The notes beneath the pieces are model-generated. The model did no database searches, was not told the origin of the DNA, and was given only the letters and a program-made list of their open reading frames with translations. From contig JAHLJT010000631.1 in the NCBI GenBank assembly GCA_031308135.1, forward strand, positions 223,023,654 to 223,087,653: 64,000 bases of DNA. The letters are read 5' to 3'. The stretch is from Acheta domesticus. Lineage: Eukaryota; Arthropoda; Insecta; Orthoptera; Gryllidae. Both the position numbers and the translations under genes were made by a program. Below are positions 53,259 through 64,000 of the stretch, in pieces. How positions within the stretch are numbered: the stretch's first letter is position 1; each line of letters opens with the position of its first letter.

Positions 53259-54847
53259 CTAGTGGTGCTACAGAATGGCACAGACTTTCCCGTATTAGTT
53301 TTCTATTTTCTTGGGTCTTCGCTAGCTATTCGGAATTGCCACATACTCTTTCTTGCCAGCTACCATCTATCATCGCCAAAAGTACATTTTTTTGTCATTT
53401 TCTTAATTTTTCGGTTTCCTATTGGTAGAACAGAAACATTAATTTTAGAATATTAAAGAACACAAAAACCTAGCCGTAAATAGCAATTTTCTTTTAAAAA
53501 TTATGTGCCGTTTAACAGAAAATGGCTTTTTAGCACTACTAAAAATGCGAAATTTGAAGCTCATTTTCACAGAAAATTTTTGAGTTTTCAAAATACTTTA
53601 TTTGAAGTTATTTGAAGCACTTACACTCACAAATATAATCATCTTTACAAAATGTGCATATTAAAGATGTGAGAGATCTTTCAAAAAATTTACATTTATA
53701 TAATTTTTGAAAAAAAACAAAAAAACTCAAAATAAACTTCACGCTATACTAATGAGTGTAATTAGCACTATCCGTTACAAAAGTTTCAAGAAAAAAATTG
53801 CAGCCATATACGAGAAAATGACGTTTGAGCATTTCTGAAAATGCCGAAATTTGAGCTACTTTTCACAGAAAACAGTAGTGTTTTCGAGAAACTTTACTTA
53901 GCATTATTTAAAGCATATATACTCGTAAATATAATAATGTAAAAAAATCGCCGATAATGTAAATATTAACGACGTGAGAGACAAGTAAAAAAATTTACAT
54001 TTTGGTAATTTTTGAAAAAATCAACCGATAGACCAAAATGGCTTTTATGTCATTGATAGAGTACATTTACCACTATCCCTACCAAAAGTTTAAAGAAAAA
54101 ATTTGGAGCCGTTATTGAGAAAATTTTGTTTTTGTAATTTTTTAAAATTGCACATATTGCACGCAATATTGCACGAAAACTACCAAAATTGTGAAAAACA
54201 TTTACATGACCTTTATTAAAGAACTCAATATGCAGAACAAATTTTATTTAAAGAAAAAATCTCTATCTTCAATTTTGTAGTTGGAAAAAGACGCCGAAAA
54301 AAATTCAAACTTTCACAATTTTCGAAAATTCAGAGCTGTACGTGAAAATCGGACCTATGCCATGTTAAAAAGTGTATTTTCCTCTATTCATACAAGAAAT
54401 TTTAAGAAAAAATTTGGAGCCGTTTTTGAGAAAATGTTGAAAATCCCCGGGGGGCTTCATATAAAGTACCCCCAAATTTTAAAGAATCTTTTTCAAAATC
54501 ACAAAGCTTCGACTAGAATCAGATCGACTGGGGAATATCAATTTTGAAGAAAATCGACCGAACGGTTTAGGCGCTAGCGTTGACCACAGACGGACAGACG
54601 GACGGAATGCCGTCAATCGATTTTTAAGTATAAAGAAGCAACAAATCATGGATTTTGACCACACCACGAGATAGAGGATTTTTTTTCTTAATTTAGCAAC
54701 TGGTTTTATGCACTTATTCGTTTTCACGGCCCAGCAATTAATTTTTTTCCGCCGAAAAGTGGCCATTTTTTCGCGCAGCATTACATAACTTTCCCTATAC
54801 TACGTATATCACTCCGTGTATACGTACGTATACGGGAAAGTAAAAAA
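53259..54847 (+). mobile_element. GTCY-seeded repeat family, copy A (reference copy)
   Basis: The most regular copy, 1.59 kb. Order: CTAGTGGTGCTACAGAATGG end; long AT-rich body with no coding frame; core CGACCGAACGGTTTAGGCGC (about 54556-54575); short seed ACAGACGGACAGACGGACGG (54587-54606); TTTCACGGCCCAGCAATTAA; GCGCAGCATTACATAACTTT; palindromic end GTATACGTACGTATACGGG and AAAGTAAAAAAG. Copy B has the same ends and length apart from the seed expansion. Confidence 0.75.
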
Positions 54848-54891
54848 GAACGAGAATGAAGATAAAATTAAGATCGATTTTTCAGACCGTT

Positions 54892-55140
54892 TTCCTACAG
54901 TTGAAGGAAAAGCCGATTCTCCGTTGAATAAATACGTAAACCGTATTCATAAGCGAGCCGATCCAAATGACGTAACTCGTTGGTTTTAGGAGCGTCCTTA
55001 AAATCATTTTTCAATGCAAAAACGTGGAGGACATTTTTAATGTGTTGCTTCCGCGCACTTGGAGAGTGAAATGTGGGGGAACCAGGAATGTTGTTTCCCG
55101 TTGTCCAGAGGGGATGTCCCTTTAACGCTGTGCCCAACCA
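54892..55140 (-). other. Unidentified protein-like frame
   Basis: An open minus-strand frame of about 80 codons with ordinary protein composition (KNDFKDAPKTNELRHLDRLA, then YEYGLRIYSTENRLFLQL and a stop). It has no repeat-driven bias, and an AG precedes a plausible 5' border. I do not recognise it. It could be a last exon, a processed-gene fragment or chance. Confidence 0.25.
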
Positions 55141-55159
55141 ACACTCTCCGTATAATAGT

Positions 55160-55248
55160 CTTGTAAAATGTAATATCTTTCGTTAAGAATAAGCCGTAAC
55201 AAAACATCCAACACTTGAATAAAATTATAATTTTGATTATTGTTGAAA

Positions 55249-55303
<55 letters not shown>

Positions 55304-55430
55304 TATATACACACACACATGTAGGGTCAAATCTTTCAACAATAATCAAATTATATTTTTATTCAAGTGTTGGATGTTTTGTTGGTGCTTATTCTTAACG
55401 AAAGATATTACATTTTACAAGTCTTCGTCC
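55160..55430. repeat. Palindrome: ~90-bp inverted arms around an (AT)n/(AC)n core
   Basis: The left arm 55162-55248 (TTGTAAAATGTAATATCTTT ... GATTATTGTTGAAAG) is nearly the reverse complement of 55330-55425. Between them are (AT)n at about 55250-55298 and (AC)n at 55310-55318. The arms differ at about six places. Confidence 0.9.
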
Positions 55431-56879
55431 GTATTAATTTGCAAAAAAATGTATAAATTTGACGGAAATCTGAGTTTAATGAGAGTTCAAAATGTTAGCC
55501 ACAGCCATTCCGATTACAAATCGGCGGTGCACACAGGAAAGGGACACGTTTCGAAAATCATTTTGTAGAATTGTTTTATTGTGAGCGGTGGCGTATATTT
55601 CACACACAAAGGCGAAGTGTTAGAGGCTGTTTTGTAAACTACTGTAAAGCTTTTTTGTTGGTAAAAATTTATCACATTCTAAAATTTCTTACAAAATGAC
55701 GATTGCTTAGATGAATCATTTTTCTGGAGCACAAATTAAGTAAGGAAATTACAGAAATACAAACGTTTATTTTTAAGTTCCCAAACGACGTCTAAAATTA
55801 AAATTATTTTGTATGCTACGGAGCAAATTTCCTTACTGACACCAATGCATAACTACTTATAGACGTTTCACATTTTCTTTACTTAACTGCGAAACAGTAC
55901 TTTTAATATCATAATTCAATATACAACCACGACCACTTCCAACTTGACCATGCGCGCTATCTATGAGCAAGATAATCAGACCACTTGATCAGAGGGAAAA
56001 AGTTGGCTGCTAGCGCTGCTCTGCAGTTCAAGTACGAAATCGAACCCTATAACATAACTTGGAATTTGACTTGCAAATGGTTTGAATATTCTCTTCTGAA
56101 CGCCGCAAGACTTGAAAGAAATGTTTAAGTCACATAAAAATATACATGGCCTACTCCCAGGCGGGAAGTAGAGAGAATAACGGTATTGGAGGTTTTCATT
56201 TGCAAAGAAAGGTGAGGTCTGAAATGCTCAAAGACTTCATAACATCTGCCACCCGCATAGTGAATATATTATTGTTCATTTGAAGCGAGCTGAATAAACG
56301 AATCACAAGTGCACCAACTCATTGTAAACTGGGATCATTTCAAAAGTAATAAAAAGTGCAAGGCGTTCTCGACGAGTACGTAAGCTTAGCTCACCTATTC
56401 TAAGTCGAATAAGTAAATTTCCGAATAATATTTTGTTAATATTTTTTGTTGGTTGTTTTTTTTTTGTATTGCAACTAAAACATTCATTAAGAAAGAGATT
56501 CTAGAAGCGTTAGAGGTCCCATAAGAACTTTCTAATTTCAAAACAAATTCGCTTTTTGTGTTAAGTTTTGTGAAAAATAAGAATATTGAAATGTTTAGGG
56601 TGAAAACAGATTATTAATATTATTATAGATAATTTTTATATTGCGTCTTACAAGGGTGAAAGAGAAATATATTATCTAGTTAAATTCATTAGTATTACGA
56701 GTGGAGTAAAAAGTCATTATAAAATATCTACTATCATAAATGAAATGATGAAGAAAAATAGCCAGTTAGAATATACTGCAGTTACGTTAAGCAACTTATT
56801 ATTTAAGGGAGGTATTTAAGGGAGTTTGAATTTGTACTTCGGAAATCAGGATTGGATTATTGTATTTTGGTTGTAAATT
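55431..56879. other. Unassigned stretch
   Basis: No gene, RNA or named repeat recognised. Confidence 0.4.
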
Positions 56880-57985
56880 TGCATTTTCCGAAAACTCAGA
56901 CAGTCCATCGAAAATGAGACATGCACCACTCTTTTAAGAGTTCTTGGATGGAAATTCGAAATTTGCATGCAAAAAAATTGAAGAAAAATTTGAAGCGGTC
57001 TTTGAGAAAGTTTCATTTTATAAATTGTGTGAATTTTAAGCACAAATTACCCCAACACTACAATTTAAAAAAATCGCACATTATTTTTAGAGCTTATTTT
57101 TTAGAATAGATTTTATTTAAAGCAATAATCTCTACCTTCAATTTTGTAGTTTTGCTGTAAAAAGTTTGCAATTTTCGAAAATACAGAGTTCGCATATAAG
57201 ACTAGCATACAAACGAGACTAGCACCAATTTCTTACCGCCTTTTGATAGATGCGAAAAGAAAATTTAAAGAAAAAATGGGGCCGTTGTTTGAGAAAAAGA
57301 TGTTTAAAAGATTGACTATATTTCATCCAAAATTACGTTTGCACCCAAAACCACTCATGTTTTCTAAAATTGTACATGGCATTATTTCAAGACGTCTTTA
57401 AAGAACGGTTTCAATCAGGAAAATCAAACTCAACTTCGATATTTAACTTCGATATTTTAGTTGTAGCAAGACGCCGAAACTTCTGAACTTTTGAAAGTTT
57501 CGAAAGATCACGGATATCAACGAAAATAAGAACTGCACCATTCTCTTGAGCGTTATTTACGTTACCCAAAGGACATAAAATGTGGAGCCAATTTTGATAA
57601 AATTATGAAAATGTGCTTGAGGCTTCATAATAAAAGGGGCTCACAATAAAAATTTTCGTTTGTATACTTAAATCGATCATTGAATATCAATTTTGGAGAA
57701 AATGGACTGAAGTGAACAGTTTTGTAGAAAATAGCTAGCTTTGACTACATGCAGATAGGCAGACAGAAGGACGGACGGAAAGACATGGATAAATAAACGT
57801 TGTTTTGCTATCAGTCGGTTTTCGGTCAGTATCCATAAAAAAGTGGCGTCTGATTATCCAATTTGACAGGGAAAGCAATTTACTATGCACAGAAACTAGA
57901 TTTGTCCAATTATTCGTTACCAGGGCCACTCAATAACTTTACTGACGAAAACTCGTTGTTTCTCCTGCCGAGGATTACAATACTT
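56880..57985 (+). mobile_element. GTCY-seeded repeat family, diverged copy E
   Basis: Same orientation as copy A. Recognisable are a GACGCCGAAACTTCTGAACT block, GAGGCTTCATAATAAAAGG, TGAATATCAATTTTGGAGAA, a degenerate seed (GGCAGACAGAAGGACGGACG, 57750-57770) and the terminal GGCCACTCAATAACTTTACT region. Both ends are eroded; limits are approximate. Confidence 0.55.
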
Positions 57986-58126
57986 TCTCTTCTTACGAAA
58001 TGAGGCTGGACAACAAAAAGTTGTCTCTAGGTTTGTAACAACGCCCATTGTCGTGGAGCGCCATTGTTTGTGGCAGTGGTAACCTCAGAGACAGACTGCT
58101 GAAGAGCGAGCGCTGGGAGACAGAGC

Positions 58127-58193
58127 ACGATGCTTCTCTTTTGCGAGATCTTGGGAGCCACGCTGGCTGCCCTGCACGTCGCCCGCATGCGCA
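58127..58193 (+). other. Possible first coding exon (very tentative)
   Basis: An ATG at 58130 after GAGCACG opens a short hydrophobic frame (MLLFCEILGATLAALHVARM), followed by CGCACAG|GTACC, a possible 5' splice site. It sits in a GC-richer island of about 58040-58200. There is no downstream exon that I can connect. Confidence 0.2.
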
Positions 58194-58529
58194 CAGGTAC
58201 CATGTAGACTGTCAAAAAACCTGTTCTTCAAAAATAGATATTGAAAGGAAATCACGTGCAATTTTTAAAAATTTGTCTAGTTTTCGTGCAATAAAATCAT
58301 TTTTATAAACAAGATTTTATCAAAAACGGCTTGAAATTGTTTCTTTAATTTTTTCTCAGATAATGTGAAAAATGCAATTCTCTTAAGCCTGCCGAAAGCT
58401 CGAAGCTTGGAGTGGTATAAATAGACCTGGCGAAAGAGGGAGGATAAGCATTAAACGATTGATGTTTCAGGGCACGTCAACCGCTATACTCATTAGTCCC
58501 ATTAGTGTAGTGTATGTTTTATCACGAGG

Positions 58530-58690
58530 GGTGGCAATGTGCCTTCCCGGTTTGATGTTGAGATCTCGCACCGACCTACACGTGGCTTGCGGTGGATTTC
58601 CCCTACCAGGTTTCTCTCGTCAGCTGGATACAGTTACAGCAGGGCAACGTCTGGGCTCACGACTGGTCCCTCTACAAGTATGATAGTGCA
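58530..58690 (+). repeat. Dispersed-repeat segment shared with 5855-5990
   Basis: GTTGAGATCTCGCACCGACC, then TACACGTGGC and CGACTGGTCCC. The same kind of sequence is near 5855 (GAGATCCTGCGCC / GACCTACACATCGGCC). Two copies suggest a dispersed repeat; class unknown. Confidence 0.35.
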
Positions 58691-58839
58691 GCGAACGAAA
58701 GTGTAAGTTTGTTTTTGCATTTAGCCATTCAAGGTGCCGTAAAGAGTAATTTGCCTCTGCGCCGTTAGATCCCGGGGTTCCTAGTTGGAACCCGCGATGT
58801 CACGAATTCGCTTAACCTTCGTGACTTCACATACGTAGT

Positions 58840-59010
58840 CAACGAATTCGGCTACCGACGCCGGTTTCACTGTCGTGGCCTTTTAGCAGAACCATCCCAG
58901 CATTCGCCTGAATGACCGAGAGAAACCACGAAAACCCTGGTCAGGATGGCCGGCACGAGGATTGAACCCGTGCCTTCCGAATGCGAATTCAACGCGGCAC
59001 GCCCTTTGCG
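58840..59010 (-). mobile_element. tRNA-derived SINE (family 2)
   Basis: On the minus strand a tRNA-like head with B-box CACGGGTTCAATCCTCGTGC is followed by GACCAGGGTTTTCGTGGTTT, CTCTCGGTCATTCAGGCGAA and TGCTGGGATGGTTCTGC. I recall this body from SINEs that are abundant in orthopteroid insects, but cannot check it here. Confidence 0.6.
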
Positions 59011-59159
59011 CCTTCGCTCGATATGAAAGTGTAAATGAAGGGAGAGGATACGACAAAGAGCAGGGCGAAAGGTCTGCAGACAGACCATTACCTCTTGCAT
59101 TTGCCAGTTACTCGCCATTTGAATAAACCACGGAAAACTATCGTTCAAAGCAGCGGGTA

Positions 59160-59310
59160 GCTAGAATTCTACTCCAGATAGCGGCTGAATTCGACCTAGC
59201 TCTATAGCTGGTCCTAAAAATCCACCATCTTTGGAACTCGAACCTACAACCTCCCGATTAGACACGCTGGAGAGACAGCTATAACGCTGGGTCTGTTAAA
59301 CGAGATAAAT
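59160..59310 (-). mobile_element. tRNA-derived SINE-like sequence (family 3)
   Basis: Minus-strand head: AGCTGTCTCTCCAGCGTGTC, then GGGAGGTTGTAGGTTCGAGT (B-box) and a body with GGACCAGCTATAGAGCTAGG. Only one copy is seen, so the SINE status rests on the tRNA-like head. Confidence 0.4.
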
Positions 59311-59764
59311 AGGAATCAATGGTCATATTTGAATCAGATCACTAAATTGTTTACTTGTCACCTAGTCAGGAATAAGCGGGAAAATGTGCTAGTTAAATGG
59401 ATGTTGTCGGTCGGACAACGTCGTAATTTGAATTTGAATAATAGTGAAATAACATTTTTATCAGACATCTCTACAGTCTCTACAAAGTGTACAGTTCCTA
59501 CAGTCAACAATAGGACTGCAGAGTCCCAGGACTCCACAGTCCTGAGGATTGGTGTTTAGCATTGTCTCCGATTGCTAGTCGAAGTTTGATTGGAGACGAG
59601 AATTTCAAGATGTGGATTTAACAGGCTATTTCGAGGTTTATACACTGTATTAATGATAAAAAATGAGAGGTTCATTCTTTTAAGATTACTGCCATATTTT
59701 TGGGGCGCGGAATGAGTGACTGGAGCAGTTAGTCGTGAGGAATTTTTCCGAAGACCCCTCACTG
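59311..59764. other. Unassigned stretch
   Basis: No recognisable gene. A short direct repeat of CTCTACAGTCTCTACAAAG / CTACAGTC type is at about 59467-59520. Confidence 0.3.
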
Positions 59765-60447
59765 CCTTACTGGAGGGCTGTTCGGTCACTAAAATTGATC
59801 CTGGAATCCGGAAGCACTTTTTTAGTTAAGTGAGTTTCAGTTACAATGGCCACGTCATTGTTATGCTCAGAATATAGTAATTTGTAATTTTTAGAAAAAC
59901 TTTCATTGGCATTCCAATTTAATAAAGTTACATTTCTACACTTATTTCAATTCGTATTCGGTGTAATAAGTATTAGGAAAATTGATGTAGGGTTGAAGTC
60001 ACGACTGAAAACGAGATTGGAAAATAGGAATTAATAATACGTTGAATCAGATTGAATATATTGGGAAGAGGCGAGGAAATTGACCTTAAGGATTAATGAT
60101 GGTAAGTGTTCGGCGAGTAATTAACTCGATGCCGGGTTAAGTGCGTATACAAAATTTGAAAATGAAGGATGATAGTAAGGGATCAATAGTGACAGTAAGG
60201 CCATGGGATTGTTGTTCGTGGCTGCACTGACGTAGGAAGTGGAGTAACTTTTCCCTTGAAAGGCTCTTCGGTTGTCTAGACAATACAGACAATTCTTATC
60301 AGAGGCCAAATAACTAACGTTACAGTTCATTGGCTTTGGAGGCTTTTTTCCTAATTCACAATTTTCTGTCAATTCCAGCACGAGACACCGAGCGGTGCGG
60401 ACATGCTCACTAGCGCTCAGTAATGTCAATAACCATTCAAAGCCCAA
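59765..60447 (-). pseudogene. Jockey-type LINE remnant: ORF1 C-terminus and start of the endonuclease
   Basis: On the minus strand, 60447-60121 is an open frame whose middle (KPPKPMNCNVSYLASDKNCL, YCLDNRRAF) resembles the zinc-knuckle end of Jockey-group ORF1 (Gag-like) proteins, though the Cys/His pattern is damaged. About 170 bp further, 59945-59775 reads NVTLLNWNANESFSKNYKLL and DVAIVTETHLTKKVLP, the first endonuclease motif with its catalytic Glu, and then ends. The rest of ORF2 is missing. Confidence 0.65.
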
Positions 60448-60850
60448 GCAAATAAATGCAGGCCTCCCCCAAAGATCACCATTATCCCCTATATTCTACA
60501 ATATCTATGTAGGAGATTTATATACACTAAATTCACCAAAAATATTTGATTTTCTAACGATATGGCGCTGTTTTCCTCACGATCCAATTTTATACAATAT
60601 ACGAAATACAACGCAATTTTATCTTCACATAATCGACAGTTGAGCCTCTAAACTAAAAATTCACCTTAACTCATTAAAAAAACCGTTGCCAAAATATTCA
60701 CCTTCCAACCTTCACTTCTACCCATAATATTACAAAACAAACATATAATCTGACACCCACAGATCAGCACAATTAAATATATTGGGCTCAATAAACATAG
60801 ACACACAACTTAACTAGAAAAAAATATATACAAACCAAAGCAATCAAGCA
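60440..60850 (+). pseudogene. Jockey-type RT remnant on the opposite strand
   Basis: The plus strand reads NAGLPQRSPLSPIFYNIYVG, that is the RT motif usually written GxPQGSxLSPxLxNIY, with Arg in place of Gly. Downstream sequence is too damaged to follow beyond the stop at 60641-60643; the ADD box is replaced by a frameshifted region. Being opposite to 59765-60447, it marks a rearrangement or a separate insertion. Confidence 0.6.
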
Positions 60851-61396
60851 AAAATAAAATTACTATAACTAAAACGTATCATCAGTAGAAATACCACATG
60901 TACCAGTAGAAAAAGCAGTAGTACAAGTATATTCAAGCGTAGTATGTAAGTTAGTGCCCACTTGGTTTAGGTCATTGGTCATCGTGCTCGCTTTCCATGA
61001 CGCGACCCAGGTTCGATTCACAGTCGGGCAAGACTATACTGTGCGTTTTCCTAGCAATGCCCCAGTATATGTTGTATGACGATGAGAAAACTCACTTCTC
61101 AGTTAGACCCCACGTACCCCTTAAAAATAAAATTACTATAACTAAAACGTATCATCAGTAGAAATACCACATGTACCAGTAGAAAAAGCAGTAGTACAAG
61201 TATATTCAAGCGTAGTATGTAAGTTAGTGCCCACTTGGTTTAGGTCATTGGTCATCGTGCTCGCTTTCCATGACGCGACCCAGGTTCGATTCACAGTCGG
61301 GCAAGACTATACTGTGCGTTTTCCTAGCAATGCCCCAGTATATGTTGTATGACGATGAGAAAACTCACTTCTCAGTTAGACCCCACGTACCCCTTA
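60851..61396 (+). repeat. Tandem duplication of 273 bp carrying a tRNA-headed SINE
   Basis: 60851-61123 and 61124-61396 are the same by eye, beginning AAAATAAAATTACTATAACT and ending CCCCACGTACCCCTTAA. Each copy has a tRNA-like head with CCAGGTTCGATTCACAGTCG (61009 and 61282). After the second copy the SINE seems to go on (ACATGGCCGCGAGGCC), so the first unit was cut at that point. Confidence 0.85.
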
Positions 61397-63849
61397 ACAC
61401 ATGGCCGCGAGGCCGGTACGCTGCTGGAAGGCCATGGCCCGTACGCGGCCTGTCGCGCCAAGTACAGACAGATGCAAGTTGGTAGTAAGCAACCAAAAAC
61501 AAGGTTTTGTACAAGGTATAGTACAACGTTTTAATGATCATGTATTAATCAACAAGAAATTTCTTAAAAAATATTTTTAAAAAAAACATTCTTTGCATCA
61601 TGATTTTGCGGACAGTTTACACTAATAAATGCCACTTTACAAACGTTTCTTGTATGCTATAAATCTTGACTGTTAACGAAATCTACGAACAGCATGTAGT
61701 GTAGGAAAGTACTTACAGGTTGATGTATGGCTTTGACGTTGGAGGTAAAATGTCGGGTAGACATTCTTTTTTCCGTCGCCTTCAGTTTCTCTGACGTTCA
61801 ACGGTTTCCGTGGGTCATTACGTGATCCTTTTTAATGGATTTACATAAGCGATGTAGACGAAGAGCCACTGGAGTGGGGAAACTTTCGTCTGCCTTGTTG
61901 ATGATAATTTTGAGCACTAAGCAAGAGGGCCATGTCCTCTCCACGGCAACTCAGAGCACGGCCACATGATGTTCACTCGCTGCACTACAGTAGATCACTG
62001 AGATGTTTCCAGCACAGCGAAACTAGAGTATTGCCAACCGCAGCATTTCGCGACAGAGTTGTCAACTAAACTATTAATTAAATTGATTTTGTGAAAGTAA
62101 ATGTAAATTCGTAAAGTTGTCTGTAAATTAAATTGATTTTGTGAAAGAGATCATTCAAATACTACTTGCACGCTAATGGGGACAGGGTTGCCCACTCTGT
62201 TTCAAAATTGAACAAGGGAAGAGAGAATTGAAAATTGAATGCATTACAACACAAGTGTCTATTTCGACAACATTCTGTTAGAATATATAAAAGCACGATA
62301 CAGCGATAACACGATATACCGAGGAAAACATTTTTACGAACAATACTTCCAAATCGGGAGAAAACGCAATGCATGACATTGTTGTTCTGTCAATTTCAAA
62401 AGAGCGAGGTTCTAGGTGTGTATTTACTCTTGAAGAAGTAGAAGATTTTTAATACGAAATTGTGTGATGGAGTGGGTGGGGGAGGTAAAAATAACGATTG
62501 TGGGTTCGTATTTATTAAAGGACCCCCAAATGTTGTATAGTCTAGTTACCTAATTTTAATAAGTTGCTGCATTTATTTTGTACCTTCCAGAAAGCCAATC
62601 ACACAAGAAAACATGAATAGTAAGAACCTTCATTAGACAATTCGATAAAATCATATCTTTTTTATATGGTATTTAAAAATATTTTGATTAGACACTTCTA
62701 TAATTTATTAAGGAACTAGCTGAATGTGGCGTTGCCGACGCTTTAAACTACCTTCCGTTGTTTGACTTTTTTTTCTTTCTTCCGTTCACAGTCCTATTTG
62801 CTCAGTTTAAATGTTTTGTCAGCGTTGAAAACTAACCACTTAAACTTTGCAATTATTTTGTGTACTGTTAAAGAAGTCAACAGTTGACGAAGTTGCGTAC
62901 TGTTGACGAAGTTGTGTACTGTTGACGAAGTCAACGTCAAATTCTTCGTTTTTGTATTCTGGGATTGTCTTTGACGAACAGTTGACAACTCGATGACACA
63001 GCTATGCTTTTCTCGGTGACGTGCACCCACGGCCGTCTGATCCGGGTAACTCAATAGGCCTCCACTTATTTAGTTCATTTTCCGTGAAAGGAAATTCTTC
63101 GTTTTTGTATTCTGGGGTTTTTTGTCTTCTAAGACTCCCACTACGTCTTCGTCTTCGCTCGCGTCTTAGTCATCCTCTTCATCTTCTTTTTTGTCTCTCT
63201 CTTCTTTATTTTCTTCGTCACTCTCTTCTTTTTCTCTTCGTCTCTCTTCGTATTTCTCTTCGTCTTTCTCTATTAATGGAAAAAATTATGGAAACAACTA
63301 TTAATGGAAGTGGCAACGTAATCGAGGTTATGAGGATTCTGGAAACATAAATCAAACCTCAATACTAATTGCTGCGAAATGAACTATTCCTCTTTAACAA
63401 TTTTAATTAACATTTTAAATTATTTTTAATGACAAAATACATTTTAAACAAGGTATTGAAAGTCATGTTTCTTCTATTGGCTAATATTAAAATACACCCC
63501 TTCCTGCAAAGTATATTATTTCGACTTATCGTTCGTTCTTTTAGTCGAGAAACTCTGCTTTCCGTCCTCGTCGACACTTACAAGCAAACTAGACATAAAG
63601 ATGTAATTCATATCCTTTAGAAACTTTTCAGCAGAGTCGTGTGACGAAAGAAGTAGCGATAACCTTCAGATCGGATTCGCGCACGAGACGTGCTCTGTCA
63701 CTGTTTAACAGTCGTACTGAAGGGTAGTACGAGTTAGCAAACCACAGGAATGCCTTGATCAATTAAGAGATGTTAAATTCATCTGTAGTTGCCTGAAACG
63801 GAAAGAATTCCCTCAGCGAGATAAGAGACTGAATTAGAGGTCTGCATTT
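61397..63849. other. Unassigned stretch with short repeats
   Basis: No gene recognised. TAAATTAAATTGATTTTGTG occurs twice (about 62073 and 62126). A 21-bp unit around TACTGTTGACGAAGTT is repeated three times at about 62880-62938. A pyrimidine-rich TCTTC tract is at 63135-63275. Confidence 0.4.
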
Positions 63850-64000
63850 TCCGCGATTTTACCGGACCGCGCCCGCTCGATCCTCTTTCTCTGGAGACCA
63901 CGCGCTCGACCGTCCGTGATGGCCGGTTGCGGGCTAGCCGGTGACCGCCGACGCTCGGTCGGTCGTCTATAACCGGCGGACCCCAATCCGGATAACTGCG
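63850..64000. other. GC-rich block at the window edge
   Basis: Composition changes abruptly to GC-rich, CpG-containing sequence with CCGG-type repeats (GGCCGGTTGCGGGC, GGTCGGTCGTC, TAACCGGCGG). It could be a promoter-type island or another repeat; it is cut by the window. Confidence 0.3.

Noticed and set aside
63021..63350. 109-codon frame rich in Leu/Arg/Ser
   Set aside because: It is driven by a TCTTC pyrimidine tract and has no domain.

Overview
The window looks like a transposon-dense, AT-rich intergenic stretch of an arthropod genome, most likely an insect. I find no bacterial-style gene organisation, no rRNA and no complete host protein-coding gene. Nearly every recognisable coding block belongs to a mobile element: Jockey, CR1/L2-like, RTE-like and R4/Dong-type non-LTR retrotransposons, a Ty3/gypsy LTR retrotransposon, a Tc1-like transposase remnant, tRNA-headed SINEs and several non-autonomous DNA-level repeats. 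The insect assignment is inferred from this mixture and is not proven by any host gene.

Layout. From 1 to 15 kb there are old repeats: two facing copies of an AT-rich family carrying a GTCY microsatellite seed (1.8-3.9 kb), a Jockey 3' end (5.2-5.7 kb), a Tc1-like transposase tail (6.6-7.0 kb), a 2.6-kb element with about 670-bp inverted arms (7.66-10.22 kb) and a frameshifted RTE-like element (10.8-12.6 kb). From 15.1 to 19.3 kb lies the best gene of the window, an apparently intact R4/Dong-type retrotransposon ORF of about 1187 codons, set in a (TAA)n tract. From 19.4 to 30.5 kb there are SINE and foldback debris, a GC-rich island, a GTCY-family copy whose seed has grown to about 435 bp, and a nearly intact CR1/L2-like LINE. 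From 31.8 to 46.5 kb one Jockey element is split into four collinear pieces by three later insertions: a CR1 element (32.26-36.61 kb), a GTCY-family copy (37.08-38.17 kb) and a Ty3/gypsy element (39.08-45.35 kb, TSD ATAA). From 46.5 to 64 kb there are two more 3' ends of R4/Dong-type elements in (ATT)n tracts, two Helitron-like ends, SINEs, another GTCY-family copy, a palindrome, Jockey debris and a recent 273-bp tandem duplication.

How the parts work together. These are selfish elements using one another as targets. The R4/Dong elements sit in TAA microsatellites, one of which adjoins the 3' tail of a CR1 copy. The GTCY-family repeats seed long microsatellites. The gypsy element has nearly identical 1545-bp LTRs but has lost most of pol, so it presumably moved with proteins supplied by another copy. 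The most interesting candidate system is the GTCY-seeded repeat family. It resembles the Drosophila mini-me/DINE-1 (Helentron-associated) type in its seed, and one copy has a T^T insertion site that can be read from the interrupted Jockey reverse transcriptase. That classification is an inference.
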